Below are positions 52,028 to 64,000 of a stretch of 64,000 bases of DNA, one piece after another. This DNA comes from Flaveria trinervia (lineage: Eukaryota; Streptophyta; Magnoliopsida; Asterales; Asteraceae). The first letter of the stretch is position 1. Each line of letters begins with the position of its first letter. A program made the position numbers and the translations under genes. The notes beneath the pieces are model-generated. The model did not search any database. It saw only the letters and a list, made by a program, of their open reading frames with translations, and was not told the DNA's origin. The stretch lies in assembly GCA_025506515.1 (NCBI GenBank), contig CM046443.1, positions 24,618,724 to 24,682,723 of the forward strand, given 5' to 3'.

Positions 52028-54983
52028 ATGGCTACATCAATCAATGATCCTCACAATACTGGCTCCTCAACAAAGCCTTCAATGCTTGTTAGGAGTGAGT
52101 ACAACATATGGCAACGATGAATGCTCCATCACCTGTCTGTTAATAGTTCAGGTTGTTGGAAATCTGTGGTTCATGGACCATATAAGCCTATGGTGAGAAA
52201 TCCAGAAACCAATGTGATGGTTCCGAAGAAGAAAGAGCAATATTCAGATGAAGATCTGAAACTGTTTGAACTTGATGCTAAAGCCCATGGAATTCTGGCC
52301 ATGGCACTGCCTAGTGAAATCTATTCAGGACTTATGCATCATGAATCTGCTCATGACCTCTGGGTTGCTCTGAAAGAACAAATTGGAGGAACTAATGAGG
52401 TCTTAGCAAACAATAGAGAAATCCTTGCCCAGCAATATGAGACATTCTCTCATAGAAAGGGTGAGTCACTGACTCAATAGTTTGAGCATTCTCCTGTTTG
52501 ATATCTGAGTTGAAAATGGTTAAACATGAATATACAAAAAGTCAGATGAACAATAGATTTCTCAGATCCCTACCTGAGAGATGGGACACATATACCATTG
52601 TCCTACGCTCCAGTGCAAATCTAGATAATCTATCTCTCACCCAACTTTATGGGAAACTGCTTACATTTGAAAGAGAGATAGAACAGAAAAGAAAACTGAC
52701 TTCATCTGGGAAGCTCACTGATGACTTTGTACTAGGAATGCTGCTTTGGTTGGTCATGAGTCAGAATATGCTACATCAGAAAGTTCCTATGATGAGCATA
52801 TTGATTTTTCTTCAAATAGTGGAGATCATGCTTTTGCTGGTATTGATGGTAATTCAGGATGTAATAGTGACAATCTATGCTTTTTGATGGATGATTTGAA
52901 AGGAATTGCTGATGATGATTTGGAAGAGATGGATATTTTGAGCCAAATGGCATTAGTTAATATCAGATCTCAAATTTTTACAAAAGGACAGGTAGAAAAC
53001 TCCCTGGTCTCTCTGGAAAAACCAAAGTTGGTTTTGACAAGAGCAAGTTGAGGTGTCACAAGTGCCATAGACTTGGACATTTTGCAAGAGAGTGTAGATC
53101 ATCTGGATCTAACTCTTCGGCACCCTTTGTGAGTTTTCCAAGCAATAATTCACAAAACAAAGGGCAACATTCTACTAGTTCTGGTCATCATTCACAAAAT
53201 TAATCATCTCCTGCATACTTGTTCCTCAAGGTCAAATGCCATATCCTTATCCCTATTTTTACATGCCACAGTCCAATCAGGTTCTTGTACCCATAGCTCA
53301 ACAATCACATGCCCTACCTGAGCTTCAACCACCTCAATCAAGTCAACAATCTCAATCTCAATCTCAATCACATCAAAGCTTTTTCACTCCTGGTGTTGTT
53401 GACTGGAGTAGTTTACCAGATGATCTTTCTGGTTATTCTGAACAAATGTTTTCTGGTGCTGGTCAACATGGTGGTGAAAATCCTTTTGGAAACCTTGCTC
53501 TTATGGCCCTGGAGTTACTGGTGGTTCAAGCTCAAATGCTTCATCATCACAGGTACGACAAATATCTTCTGAGGCTAAGGCCAAGTTGTGTTTTGAGTCA
53601 TGCATAGCTGCTTTTGCCTTAATTAGAGCAGCAAATGTAGCTTTAATTAATCATAATCTTGACCTAGAGAAAGTGATTTCCAAAGAAAAGCTGAGTTTCA
53701 GTTTGTTTTAAAAGAAAAAGATGATGAGATTTACAAATTAAAATGCCAAATCATTGATGAAAAGGCTAAGGTAGAGGTCATCTTAGAAAATCACAAGAGT
53801 GTCAAAGAAACACTTGCAGCTACTCAAGTGGAGTGTGAACGCTGGGTAACATCTTGCAAGGGGTTTGAAATGCTTCTTAGTAAGCAAACTGCTTCAAATG
53901 TGAAGTTTGGGATTGGATATAATCACACTGAACCTCCTACAGATTTTACTCCCAAGACAGAAGTAAACTCTGAAGGTGAAATCAATTCCCAAACTACATC
54001 ATCATGTGTCTCATCCTCAAGTGATAAGGTACAATCAGAGGATGAAGTCAGTAATAGTACCTCGGCTAATCAGTTTGCTGATGGTCCTACTGCTGATGAA
54101 CACATGATCAAAGAAAAGCTGAGTCCTTCAGGTGTTGTCTCAAAAGGTATTCAAAGTACTGAAGAGCAAGTAACAACACCTAAAGAACATTTCAAGCGAA
54201 ATGGAACCAAACATGGTTTGACAACTGCTGAAGAATCTATTAGGAAATCCAAATGTACTGATAGAAAATCTTTGAAGAACAAGTCTTCAGTTGTTACAAA
54301 TCCTTCAGTACTACACATAAGTACTGAAAGGAAGAAAGTACTGAAGAACACACCTTCAGTAGTTTCATCTTCTTCAGCAGCTGATCAACAAAAGATGAAG
54401 AAAAAGCCATGTGAAATTTGTGGTCTATTCAATCATCTCACTGATGAATGTTGGTACAGAAAGGGTTCCAAATTTAACAAGGATAAAATCATCAAAAAGA
54501 AAATTAATGAAATGAAAGATGAATTTGAAACCAGGTTTGTACCACAAACATCTCAACCTGATAAACCAAAGTCTTCACAAAAATCTAAACAGAAGAAAGA
54601 AGTTTATCTTTAAACAGCTGAAAAATACTCCTCAAAGAGTATCAAAAATACAGACTAAGTCTGTGTCTTTCAAAAAGGAGGACATGGTGTCTCACAGGAA
54701 TCATTCACAAACAAGTTCTGATATGTCTGCTGAACTGAAAGCTTTAACAACTAATCAGACACAACTTGTTATGATGGTTCAACATCTATTAGGGAGAGTT
54801 AACCAAATAGATGTACCTGTGATTAAACCACTGAAAAGGAAACCTAAGCCAAAATCAAAGGAATCCTTTTCAGCACCATCTCCTTCTTCAAAGGTTGTTA
54901 ATCATGACAAATCAGTTAGTATAAAAGCTGTTGATGAGAACATACCCAAAACCAAAAAGGTTTGGGTCTCAAAAGCTAACTAG
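52028..54983 (+). pseudogene. Gag of B, two zinc knuckles
   Basis: ATG at 52028 begins MATSINDPHNTGSSTKPSM. TGA at 52118 and TAG at 52478 (Gln in A) interrupt the Gag domain. The first knuckle CHKCHRLGHFAREC is near 53055-53096. The VDWSSLPDDLSG block, the charged helical part and a long open C-terminal stretch (53828-54613, 261 codons) follow. The second knuckle CEICGLFNHLTDEC is near 54411-54452. After a frame change at about 54600 the end VWVSKAN meets TAG at 54981. Pol begins 12 nt further in the same phase. Confidence 0.87.
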
Positions 54984-54995
54984 TTGTTGTGATAT

Positions 54996-57900
54996 ATGCA
55001 GGGTTATTCAACATGCCATAGAAGCATCTGGTATGTGGACAGTGGAGGATCTATGCATATGACTGGAAGCAGATCTCTTCTTCATGACTACTCTCAAGGA
55101 AAGAAGGGATTTGTATCTTTTGGTAATGATGCTAAGGGTTACATCATCGGCAAAGGCTTTGTTTCAAATGGTGAAATAGGGTTTGATAATGTCAACCATG
55201 TGGAGAATCTCAAGTATAATTTGTTGAGTGTCAGTCAAATGTGTGATAAAGGGCATGTTGCACTTTTCACCAGTCAGAACTGTCGAATTCTGTCTTTCAA
55301 TGTTTTGAATATGATTGACAAGATATTAGATGAACATACTCTCCTCAAAGCCAACAGGGTTGGAAGAGTATATGCCTTAGACTTATCAAAGAAAATTGAT
55401 CTAAAAGGCCATCCATGTCTGTTCTCCAAGGCCTCTCCTCAGGAATCTGAGCTTTGGCACAGAAGGCTTGGTCATGTGAATCTTAGAAACATGAACCGGC
55501 TGATCCTTCATGGGTTAGTGAGAGGTCTGCCATTAAAGGAGTTCAAATGTGATGACAACTGCTCTGCTTGTTTAAAAGGAAAGCAACATAAAGTATCATT
55601 CCGTCCAATAGAAGAACCAAAGTCCACTGCCTGCTTGCAATTACTGCATATGGATCTTTTTGGTCCAGTAAGAGTGATGAGTATGGCAAAGAAAAAATAC
55701 TGTCTGGTAATTGTGGATGATTATTCCAGATTTGTATGGACCTTCTTCTTACATTCAAAAGATGAAGCTGGTCAAATTATCATCTACTTTGTGTTGCATA
55801 TGGAAAAGCAGTATTCTCTTTCTGTCAAGTGTGTGAGAAGTGATAATGGCACATAGTTTAGAAATCACACACTTGATGAATATTATTTCTCTAAGGGAAT
55901 CAAGAGGCAGTTTAGCATTCCTAGAACTATGAACAAAATGGAGTGGTGGAGAGAAAGAACAGGACCCTTATTGAAGCTGCAAGGTCAATGTTAGCTGCAT
56001 CTGGTTGCCACTAACCTTTGGGCTGAAGCTGTTAACACAGCTTGTTATGTACAAATCGAGTATCGGTAAATCAAAGGTTGATGAAGACTCCTTATGAAGT
56101 GTTACATCATTTGGCTCCTCTGATTTCCTTCTTTAGAGCATTTGGGTGTCCCTGTTATATTCTCAACACAAAAGATCCACTTCAAAAGTTTAAATCAAAG
56201 GTGGATGCAGGGTACTTTGTTGGATATCCTCTACTTGAAAGGCATACAGAGTTTTTAATTGCAGATCAAAGATATAGAAGAAAGCTTGCATGTAAAGTTT
56301 AATGAATCTCCAAAGGAGAAAATCCCACAAAATCCTGTGGAGTTCTTTGATCTGGACATACTGCAATATGTTCCTTATCAGTCTCCAAATGTTGCAGATT
56401 CTGTGAATCCATCATCTTCTGCAACATGTTATCCATCTGTTGTATCAATGCAAGTTTTAGTGATCAACTGCCTGAGTCTACTAAACTTGATGTTCCTGTA
56501 GCTTCAGCAGTTCCATCCACAACTACTGATGAGATCTCTGAATCCTCTACTTCATTTGAATTGTCATCTCAATCTACGTTTCAAGAATCTGAATCACCAT
56601 CTGTTGCTACTGAATCACCTACAAACACTTGGCACAGATCTTATTGAGTATCAAGAACTGAAGAATCATCCCATGTCTCAGATCATTGGTGATATCAATG
56701 CTGGGGTTTCAACCAGAAGTCAATTGTCCAACTTTTGCTTCTATCTCCTCATCAGTCAGCAAGAGCCAAAGAATTATCATATTGCATTAGAGACAATGGA
56801 TGGGTTGAAGCTATGCAACTTGAGCTTCTTCAGTTTCAAAAGCAGTAAGTGTGGGAACCGGTTCCTCTTCCCCAAGGTAAGTGTGCAATAGGCACTAAAT
56901 GGGTGTTTAGGAATAAAACTGATGAAAAAGGCCAAATTGTCAAGAACAAGGCCAGACTGGTTGTACAGGGGTTTTCACCAGAAGAAGGTATTGATTATGA
57001 TGAAACCTTTGCCCCTGTAGCCAGACTGGAAGCAATCAGATTGTTTTTAGCTTATGCTGCTTTTCATAATCTCAAAGTTTTTCAAATGGATGTTAAAAGT
57101 GCATTCTTATATGGTAAAATAAAAGAAGAAGTTTATGTGTGCTAACCACCAGGTTTTGAAGATCATAAACATCCAGATTGGGTGTATAAGCTTGATAAGG
57201 CTCTTTATGGACTAAAACAAGCACCTAGAGCCTGGTATGAAACACTGTCCAACTTTCTTCTTCAAATAATTTCACTAGAGGCTCCATAGATAAAACCTTG
57301 TTCATTAAGAAAGTAGGCATGCGTAACTCCTTGTTCAAATTATGTTGATTATTTTTATTTTTTGCATCCTCTGATCCACAGTTGTGTGATGCCTTTACTA
57401 AGTTGAAGCAACAAAAGTTTGAAATGAGTGCCATGGGAGAATTACAGTTCTTTCTGGGGTTGCAAATCAAACAAAAGGCTAATGGAACTTTCATTCATCA
57501 GTCAAAATATACAAAGGATTTGTTGAAAAAATTGATTTACAATACTTTAAGCCCTGTTCTACTCCCATGTGCAGCACCACACAACTGGATGCTGATCAAA
57601 AAGGTAAAGCAGTTGATGAAACTCTTTACAGATGTATGATTGGTTCCTTGATGTATCTTACAGCTTCTAGACCAGACATTATGTTTGCAACTTGTGTCTG
57701 TGCTAGATTTCAGGCTGCACCTAAAGTATCCCATATGATTGCAGTCAAAAGGATCTTTAGATATTTGCAAGGAACTCAATCTCTAGGACTTTGGTATTCC
57801 ACTGGGCACTATTGAAAATTAGTTGCTTTCTCTGATAGTGACTATGCTAGGTGTAAATTACCATAAATCCACCTCTGGTGGATGCCAATTTCTAGGCAAC

Positions 57901-58291
57901 TGTTTGGTTTCTTGGCAGAGTAAGAAACAAACCTCTGTTGCTACATCCACTGCTGAAGCAGAGTACATTGCTGCTGCAAGTTGTACATCTCAGGTACTCT
58001 GGCTTCAGAATCAATTACTGGATTGACATTACAGAGACTAAGACTTCTTTACTAATGGGCAGTGCTTCAGCTTTTGTATTTTTAAGAATCCTGTCCAGCA
58101 TTCTAGGACCAAACATATTGAGATCAGACATCACTTTATCAGGGATTGTTATGAAAAAATCTGATTGATTCAAAGTTTGTTCCTAGTGCTGATGAGCTTG
58201 CAGATATATTTACTAACCTTTAGCTAGTGCAATTTTTCAAAATCTTGTGCCAAGGCTTGGTATGCTACAGCTTGAACAAAATGACAACTAG
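54996..58291 (+). pseudogene. Pol of B: protease, integrase, RT, RNase H; broken
   Basis: ATG at 54996 opens a 286-codon frame: protease WYVDSGGSMHMTG with the active-site DSG intact, zinc region (LWHRRLGHVN, CSACLKGK) and integrase first Asp (HMDLFGP). The second motif reads SDNGT followed by TAG in place of the Glu codon (55855). Frameshifts follow in the third integrase block. RT (56850-57500) has GTKWVFRNKTDEKG and QMDVKSAFLYGK. The YVDD site near 57345 is frameshifted and altered. RNase H includes LVSWQSKKQTSVATSTAEA. The end LGMLQLEQNDN stops at 58291, where A stops four codons earlier. Confidence 0.88.
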
Positions 58292-58860
58292 TGATGATCT
58301 CAACTCCCAAGTACTGATGAGCATTAGTATACAGCTGTCACAAATAGGTACTGAAGCTATTTTATCTTCTGCAGTTTTCATAACTATTGAACTAAATTCC
58401 TTAAAGTACTGAAGTACTTTATCTATTGCAAAGTACTGAAGTGGTTACAACTACTACGTCTATTATAACAGATAAGTACTGATGACCAATGAAACATCTG
58501 AAAATCAGATAATCTCTGAAGTAAGTGTTATGGTCAAATGAAACAACTGAGATATGTGAATTGACGACAACAACTGATGAGTAAGTTTCTTCTTCAATTG
58601 TTCTAACAACTGCTATTTCATTTCAAAACAACTGAAGCCAAACCAAGTATTCAGTAGTTTTTTCAACTACTGATGACAAACACCAAGTCTTCAGTTGTTA
58701 CAACACCTGAAAGTTAAAACCATGTCTTCAGTCGTTTTCTAACAACGATGACTAAAACCAAAACTTTTAGCTATTTTCTTTCAGTCGTTCATAACCTATA
58801 AATACCTAACCCTAACTTCAACTTTTCATAAATCGATTTCCGAACGTTCATCTCCCATTA
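58292..58860 (+). other. Spacer between pol and ORF3 of B
   Basis: Noncoding. Degenerate CTTCAG(T/C)(A/T)GTT...AACTACTGATGA units (58640-58760), including CAGTAGTTTTTTCAACTACTG, match the hairpin array of A but with fewer copies. Confidence 0.75.
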
Positions 58861-61800
58861 ATGGCGACCATGCAAATCAAACCTCGACACAACTGTGTTG
58901 CTTACTTCACAAAATCGACCTTTTGGACTAAGTTTGATGATGCTATTGATCTGATGGCTGATTCCCAGTATCGAACTGCTTTTCTTCTTCTGAATCCTAC
59001 CATCTATCCCGACTCTCTTCATCATTCTGGACAAATGTCACCATCCATACTGGTGAGAATGATGTTGCGATCACTCTCCAGTCATTTGTAAACAGAAAAG
59101 GTGATTGTCACTCCTACTATCATTCACCAATCACTTGATCTGAATGATGCTACCTTTATCACCAAATACCCGAAGGGCACCATTGATCTCTCATTCATTA
59201 ATCATGGCTATGAGGGCAACCTAAGTGCTACTACCATTCTGAAGAAGCACTTTCATGATGCTGAACGCCTAATCTTTCACATGATCAATGTTTGTCTTGC
59301 CCCCAAAACCTCTTCATGGGATCAAATGTCATCCAGGTGGCAGCAGGTATTGTATTCTATTCTTGAACGACAAAGCTTAATTTTTCTGAAATTATATTTT
59401 TAGAATTAAAAGATCTGGCAATAAAACCTATAGCTAACAGATGGCTATTATATCCAAGGTTTCTTATGGCCATAATCATGAACAAGTTACAATCTGATGG
59501 CCCTGTTGGCCTTGGAGTCCTGCTGTGCTAGTTTTGCCAGAGGTATACTCCAGGCACAACTCTGACCCACACCTCAAAGAGGCTGCCAAACTGCTAAAAC
59601 CCAAGCTGAAGGTACCCACAGCCTCATCCTCCAGATCCAAAGTCCCGTCCAAACCTCTCTCCAAACAACCCAAAAAGGCTACCAGGGAGTTGAGTCCCTT
59701 GCTGATGCCCCTACAACACAAAGGCAGGATGAAACTATGGGTAGTAATCTCCTTGTAGTTTCCAGGACTGTACCAGCTGAAACCGCTCAGGTATCCTCTC
59801 AACAGGTTCCTGATGCAACCAAAAATGGGGAAACCACATTACTGGAATCTCTCTCACTTGAGCGGATTGCCATTGAAGAGCACCATTCTCCCCAGGTGCA
59901 ATCCTTTTCACACCTATCTCCTACTGAAGCCACCCCTACAAGCCCAACCTGGTTATTGCACAAGTGTTGACTCAACTACATTCCTCTACCCCTCCCCAGA
60001 AACCTCTTACTACTGGGAAAACCTCAACCGTTGAGGGAGAGGATTATAATGTAGCTGATAACCCACAACACAGGGATTACAGAGTTCAATCTCCCAGTGT
60101 AGAGGAGGAGATTAGAACATCTGGTGAGGCTGCCTCTTCTCCTTGTTCAACACATGATCAGGATGAAGCTGGTATCATTTCTAAGTCCTCACCAGAGGCA
60201 ACTGCTAATGAAGGACATTATCCTGAGGCAGGAAGTCCCCAGTTCCGAGATATAGGGGCACATATGAATACTGATCTACACTCAGCACATGTTCATCCTG
60301 ATTTCATCAGGAGGTCAGCTCATTCAGCATAGACTGATGATGACCTGGGCTTTTTCTTTGATGTTCTACCCACAATACTATTCTTGAGACTGAGATGTAG
60401 TAGATACAAGAACTGCTGCAAAATGTCACAAGAATCAAGTCCATCTGCCCACATTCACCCATAGATGGCAGTTTCTCCTGAAACTATCCCAAATACTGAG
60501 TCACTCTCAACAAACTTGCCACTGGCCTCTGCTTCAGGTGCCATTTCTCAGGGACAGAACCCCTCTGAGCAAATGGTTGCTGCCTTTCAAACATCCTTAC
60601 CTCTCATCACTTCCATAATCACAAACATATACATCAAGCCATTGATGAGAGGCTTTCCTTAACTCTTCAATCTTTAGTTGATGCTGCAGTTCTAAGAAAC
60701 TTTCTGACATTCACACCCCGAACCCAATGCAACCAAAAAGGGAGAGTCTAAGTCAGTGAAAGTAGACAAAGAAAAAAAAGCTGAAGAGGAAGCAGAAAAA
60801 GAGCAGAAAGAAAAGGAGATGATCACCTACAAAAGAAGAAGAAATCCTCTCAAAAGACTAAAGGTGAGAAAAAGTTGGAAGAATTGATCAAAGAATGATG
60901 AGCAACATAGCAGATCTATGAATAAGATTATTGATCAACTATTCAAACAAGGATTTGACACTGCCAAACTTGACTCTGAGATCAGACGGTTAGAGATTCA
61001 TGAAATTGAACAAAGATGGGCAAGTTTGAGTGAGAAAGAAAGAGAAAGGCTGGAAACTATGGCAAGATTTATATCAAAACATCTGGGAGGTCGATCATTG
61101 AAGTAAAGTCATGGTCCAGAGACAGTATTTTGGAGCTAACCACCAGAATCTATTCTTCTGAAGTATTAACAAAGGATTGATCATAGAAGCTCTTGATGAA
61201 GCTGGTGTTGTGGGAAAAGGATGATATGGCAAAACTATCCAAAGCTTCACTCAATCCAAGATGCTAGAGCAGCCAGCACTATCACCAAAACCAAACAACC
61301 ACCTTCACAACCCTCAAAACCAATCCTTTATCTAAGAAACCTACTGAACCCATTACAATGATGCACCTAAGAGGAAGAGAAGGGTGTTGAGGATGGAAGA
61401 AGAAGAAGAAGATGATGAGGATGATAGTCTGCCACTCTCTACTGTTCTCAAAATCAAAATTCCTGAGCCTAGGAGTCAACCAAAACAATCACACCTGACT
61501 TTCAAAGGCAAATGGTAAAAGTCAAACTTGAAGAGAACAACAACACAAACAACATGATGAGCAACTATTAAGGATGATTGATAAAGAGTTTCCCAATCTT
61601 CATCCATACAACTATAAAGAAACATGCTCAGAGGTTGTATGCTCTCAGATTTACATTCCAATATCAGAAAGAAAGAGTGAGAATTTGGAATGACCCCAGA
61701 GTAAGTGACAAAATTTACAAAATGAAGATTCCAAGCAGATACAATGGCCAAGTAAAGAAGATTGTAGATGCTGTGATAATGCTTGCCATTGTAGTGTCAC

Positions 61801-62136
61801 CCTGGGAAATTCTTGATGACTTCAAGAGAGCTTACAAGTCTAAAATGACGCCATAAACTTTACTAAAAACAAATGGTAAAGAAGGGGTTAATCTACAGAA
61901 GCTTGAAGAATAAGAAGAAATGAGCTCCAGTTACTGCTTGAAGGCACTCATCCTGAGTTTGCATATAGAGATACAACTGTGGAGCTGAAAAATGGAAAGC
62001 ATATTAAGTACTAATCTGAGTACTATGGGCCTGAGTTCTTCTTTGAAAATGGAGCTGAAGAACTCACAATAGAAGAACAGTTGTTTTCCTTGAGGCCTAT
62101 TTCAGAGAGTCTTACAGACTCATTATTGGGAAGTAG
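58861..62136 (+). pseudogene. ORF3 of B
   Basis: ATG at 58861 begins MATMQIKPRHNCVAYFTKS. Blocks matching A include the HGYEGNLSATTILKKHFHD segment (59100-59290), SSWDQMSSRWQQVLYSIL, Pro/Ser/Thr-rich sequence (59560-60660), TYKRRRNP near 60830, LRFTFQYQKERVRIW and VVSPWEILDDFKRAYK (61578-61856), and RESYRLIIGK at the end. At least six frame breaks. Conservation of the same blocks in A and B despite independent decay shows a real ancestral coding region. Confidence 0.65.
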
Positions 62137-62338
62137 GTTTCATGGATGGGGTAACAGCTCTGTATCCAATTCCCCAAGACAGAGTTCCCCTTCATCCTTG
62201 CCAATCAAACCTTCTGAAATCTCTTCCCTGGCCTGAGCTTATAATTGAAGAAATCTGAGCTGATCTCAGATTTTGTTTCTACCAATAAGTGGACATCAAT
62301 AATTTTAAAGGTTTTGGCTGCATTGGTTCAGGGGAGTT
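62137..62338 (+). other. 3' tail and polypurine tract of B
   Basis: Matches 17281-17498 of A, ending GGTTCAGGGGAGTT before TGTTGG. CATTGGTTC (62321-62329) and GAACCAATG (62352-62360) pair across the LTR junction as in A. Confidence 0.85.
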
Positions 62339-63109
62339 TGTTGGACCAAAAGAACCAATGAGCCAGATCAGAAAAAACTTTAAGTCCCACAGACATCAAA
62401 ACAACTGAAGTGATCTACATCTGTTGAAGACAAAGTCTGAAGACAACTGTTGAAGACAAAGTCTAAAGACGACTGCTGAAGACAAAGTCTGAAGACAAAG
62501 TCTGAAGACAAGTCTGAAGACAATGTCTGAAGACAAAGTCTGAAGACAACTGCTAAAGACAAAGTCTGAAGACAAAGTCTGAAGACAAAGTCTGAAGACA
62601 ACTGCTGAAGACAAAGTCTGAAGATCAGTCTCAGAAGTTGTAGTTGTCAACAGCTGAAGTAGTTCTTTTCAGTAGTTGTGAATGTATATTTTAGTAGTTT
62701 GTAATGAGTAGTTTTATATTATGTAAAACATCTAAAGTTCTTATACTTAGATGTTATAACTTCAGTAGTTATAATGTTAGTTATACTTAGCTTCTAATGA
62801 AGGTGTCCTCAGTTGTTGTGGACATCTTCGGTAGTTTAGTTTAATTGTAGTTGTTTGTATAAATGAGTAGATGTCACTATCATGTGACGTCAGCTGATGT
62901 CACATTCCTTATAAAAGGAATGTTGACCTAATTTCCTAGACGGAAGCTTGTGCATGAATGAAAACATTCTTTTGCAGAAAACTCTCTCTTTATAACTGTT
63001 ACTGTTTGATTGAATATTCATATTATTCTTGCTAGAATTTCGTCTAATTCGTGTGCTATTCTGCTGCAAATCCTAATCTAATTGATCAAACTAGATCTAG
63101 ATCCCTTCA
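62339..63109 (+). repeat. 3' LTR of B
   Basis: TGTTGGACC...CCCTTCA. U3 repeats are expanded to about eleven CTGAAGACAAAGT units (62424-62628). It has a perfect TGACGTCA palindrome at 62885-62892 and TATA at 62908-62918. Confidence 0.93.
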
Positions 63110-63114
63110 ATTTC

Positions 63115-64000
63115 AAATCCTACAAATATGAAAAATTGTTTCTGCTTAGAGTTGAAGGTGGTCTTGATCTCTTGTGCTTTCTTTTTTTTCCTCTTGCTCT
63201 TCTTGATCAAGTTCTTTCTTATAGACTTGGTCATCAAGTCTTCTTAATCTCTTTAAAAGGATAGTGACCCTTCTTAGAATCCTTTTCTTCACTCTTCTTA
63301 GATCCATTCTCCACTACCACTTCTGCATCCCCTTCAGTCAAGGGGTTTATGAGAGGAAGCTCATATTCATAAGTTTCACACCTGGGAGATCTTATAGACA
63401 AGATGGTGTGTGGAGGAGCTATCTCACTAGATCTCACTCCCTTCTTATTCTGATAATAAAATTTTTCATGCAAGGATAAGGATATAAGTTTTTGAAGGTC
63501 TCTTATTCAAGAACACAATTTTCTGCCCTGGCATTGCTGAGCACAAGCTTAGCCTGGCATTCAGTTAACTTGGTTATGAGATCTTTGATCTGAGTCCTGT
63601 AGTTGGTGTGTTCATGTTAAGAGATGAAATGGTTTTTCTAAATCCTCTATTTTAGTTTGTAATCATTTTCAGCTCTTTTGAAATCAGATTTTAAGATTTT
63701 TAAGGACTCAAGATCGGACCTCATCTCTAAGTTGTTGGACCTATATCTATTTACTTTAGCAATACATTCTATTGTACAGAGATGTTCCAATACCTTTGAT
63801 AGCCATCAGTGCTTGGTATGGAGATGCATCTTCCACCTAAAAGCTCTAGTCAAAGCCTCCTTCTTCAATAGCAACTGCAACTTGCTGCTTTGGCTTATGA
63901 TTCTGTGGCTTTCTCAGTGTAGCTTGGTCTGGTTTGTACTTGGCCATCATTTGTCCTTGGTGCCTTGCACTCCCTTGCAAAGTGGCCTATTTGGTTTGTT
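63115..64000 (-). pseudogene. Gag of C, right of element B, running off the window
   Basis: Continuation of C gag upstream of the B insertion. At the window edge the minus strand encodes GHFARECKAPRTNDG (63985-63940), the second half of a CCHC knuckle. Further left are charged segments such as KKSKRKKESTRDQD and LINPLTEGDAEVVVEN, with stops between them. The Gag core and the 5' LTR are outside the window. Confidence 0.7.

Larger units (their letters stand above)
51130..63109 (+). mobile_element. B: second A-family SIRE-like Copia element
   Basis: 12.0 kb. Flanked by exact ATTTC duplications (51125-51129, 63110-63114). LTRs of 667 bp and 771 bp, the first base of the 5' copy mutated (CGTTGG for TGTTGG). 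Same order as A: primer site, gag with two knuckles, pol, spacer, ORF3, polypurine tract. Coding frames carry several stops but fewer in gag than A. Confidence 0.93.
42467..64000 (-). mobile_element. C: SIRE-like Copia on the minus strand (5' end outside the window), carrying element B
   Basis: 3' LTR at 42467-43224, polypurine tract, ORF3, RNase H, RT, integrase and gag, read right to left. B interrupts the gag region at 51130-63109 with target duplication ATTTC, and gag continues to the window edge with a zinc knuckle. Its polyprotein is closest to A/B of all elements here (NKARLVVQG, YVDDIIF), and it also has extra coding sequence after pol. The protease and pre-integrase region is deleted, and the integrase catalytic Glu is lost. 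Length without B is over 9.5 kb. Confidence 0.88.

Noticed and set aside
62380..62650. Minus-strand frames full of LCLQTLSS repeats
   Set aside because: Pure translation of the CTGAAGACAAAGT tandem repeat in the B LTR; not a protein gene.

Overview
This window is plant nuclear DNA, almost certainly from a eudicot with a large, repeat-rich genome. Asteraceae would fit, but nothing in the sequence proves a family. It has no intact host gene. About 60 of the 64 kb is LTR-retrotransposon DNA, layered by successive insertions. The host part is a decayed copy of the cytosolic chaperonin gene CCT2 (TCP-1 beta) on the minus strand at 423-3093, plus an unassigned stretch at about 32193-32759.

Left stack. 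A 5'-terminal Copia fragment (798-2361) sits in a CCT2 intron. Next is an apparent solo LTR of a SIRE-like Copia family (about 3314-32192 with its inserts). A Gypsy chromovirus-like element, G1 (3582-31664, target duplication TGATT), lies in that LTR. A minus-strand Copia, D (5362-25387, duplication GCTGA), lies in G1's 5' LTR. A long SIRE-like Copia, A (6120-18261, duplication GTTGT/ATTGT), lies in the 3' LTR of D. That is four insertion levels, three of them with visible target duplications.

Right stack. Two relatives of G1 share one LTR: G2 (32760-36303 plus LTR) and G3 (LTR, primer site, leader and start of gag up to 42466). Inserted in them are a 3-kb Gypsy solo LTR (38314-41273) carrying a tRNA-derived SINE-like piece, a 0.6-kb Copia-type solo LTR (41397-41992), and a minus-strand SIRE-like Copia, C (42467 to beyond 64000). 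C carries within its gag region a second A-family element, B (51130-63109, duplication ATTTC).

Elements A, B and C each hold about 3.3-4.3 kb of extra coding sequence between pol and the 3' LTR, here called ORF3. It lies where soybean SIRE1 has its envelope-like ORF, but it shows basic KKRKR-type clusters, a P/S/T-rich middle and a charged helical C-terminus rather than clear envelope features. In A and B it is preceded by repeats able to form hairpins. The last 231 codons of ORF3 in A are open, although the rest of A is full of stops and frameshifts. No element looks autonomous: reverse transcriptase or integrase catalytic motifs are interrupted or substituted in A, B, C, D and G1.

All alignments were made by eye between copies within the window, so borders without a target duplication are approximate.
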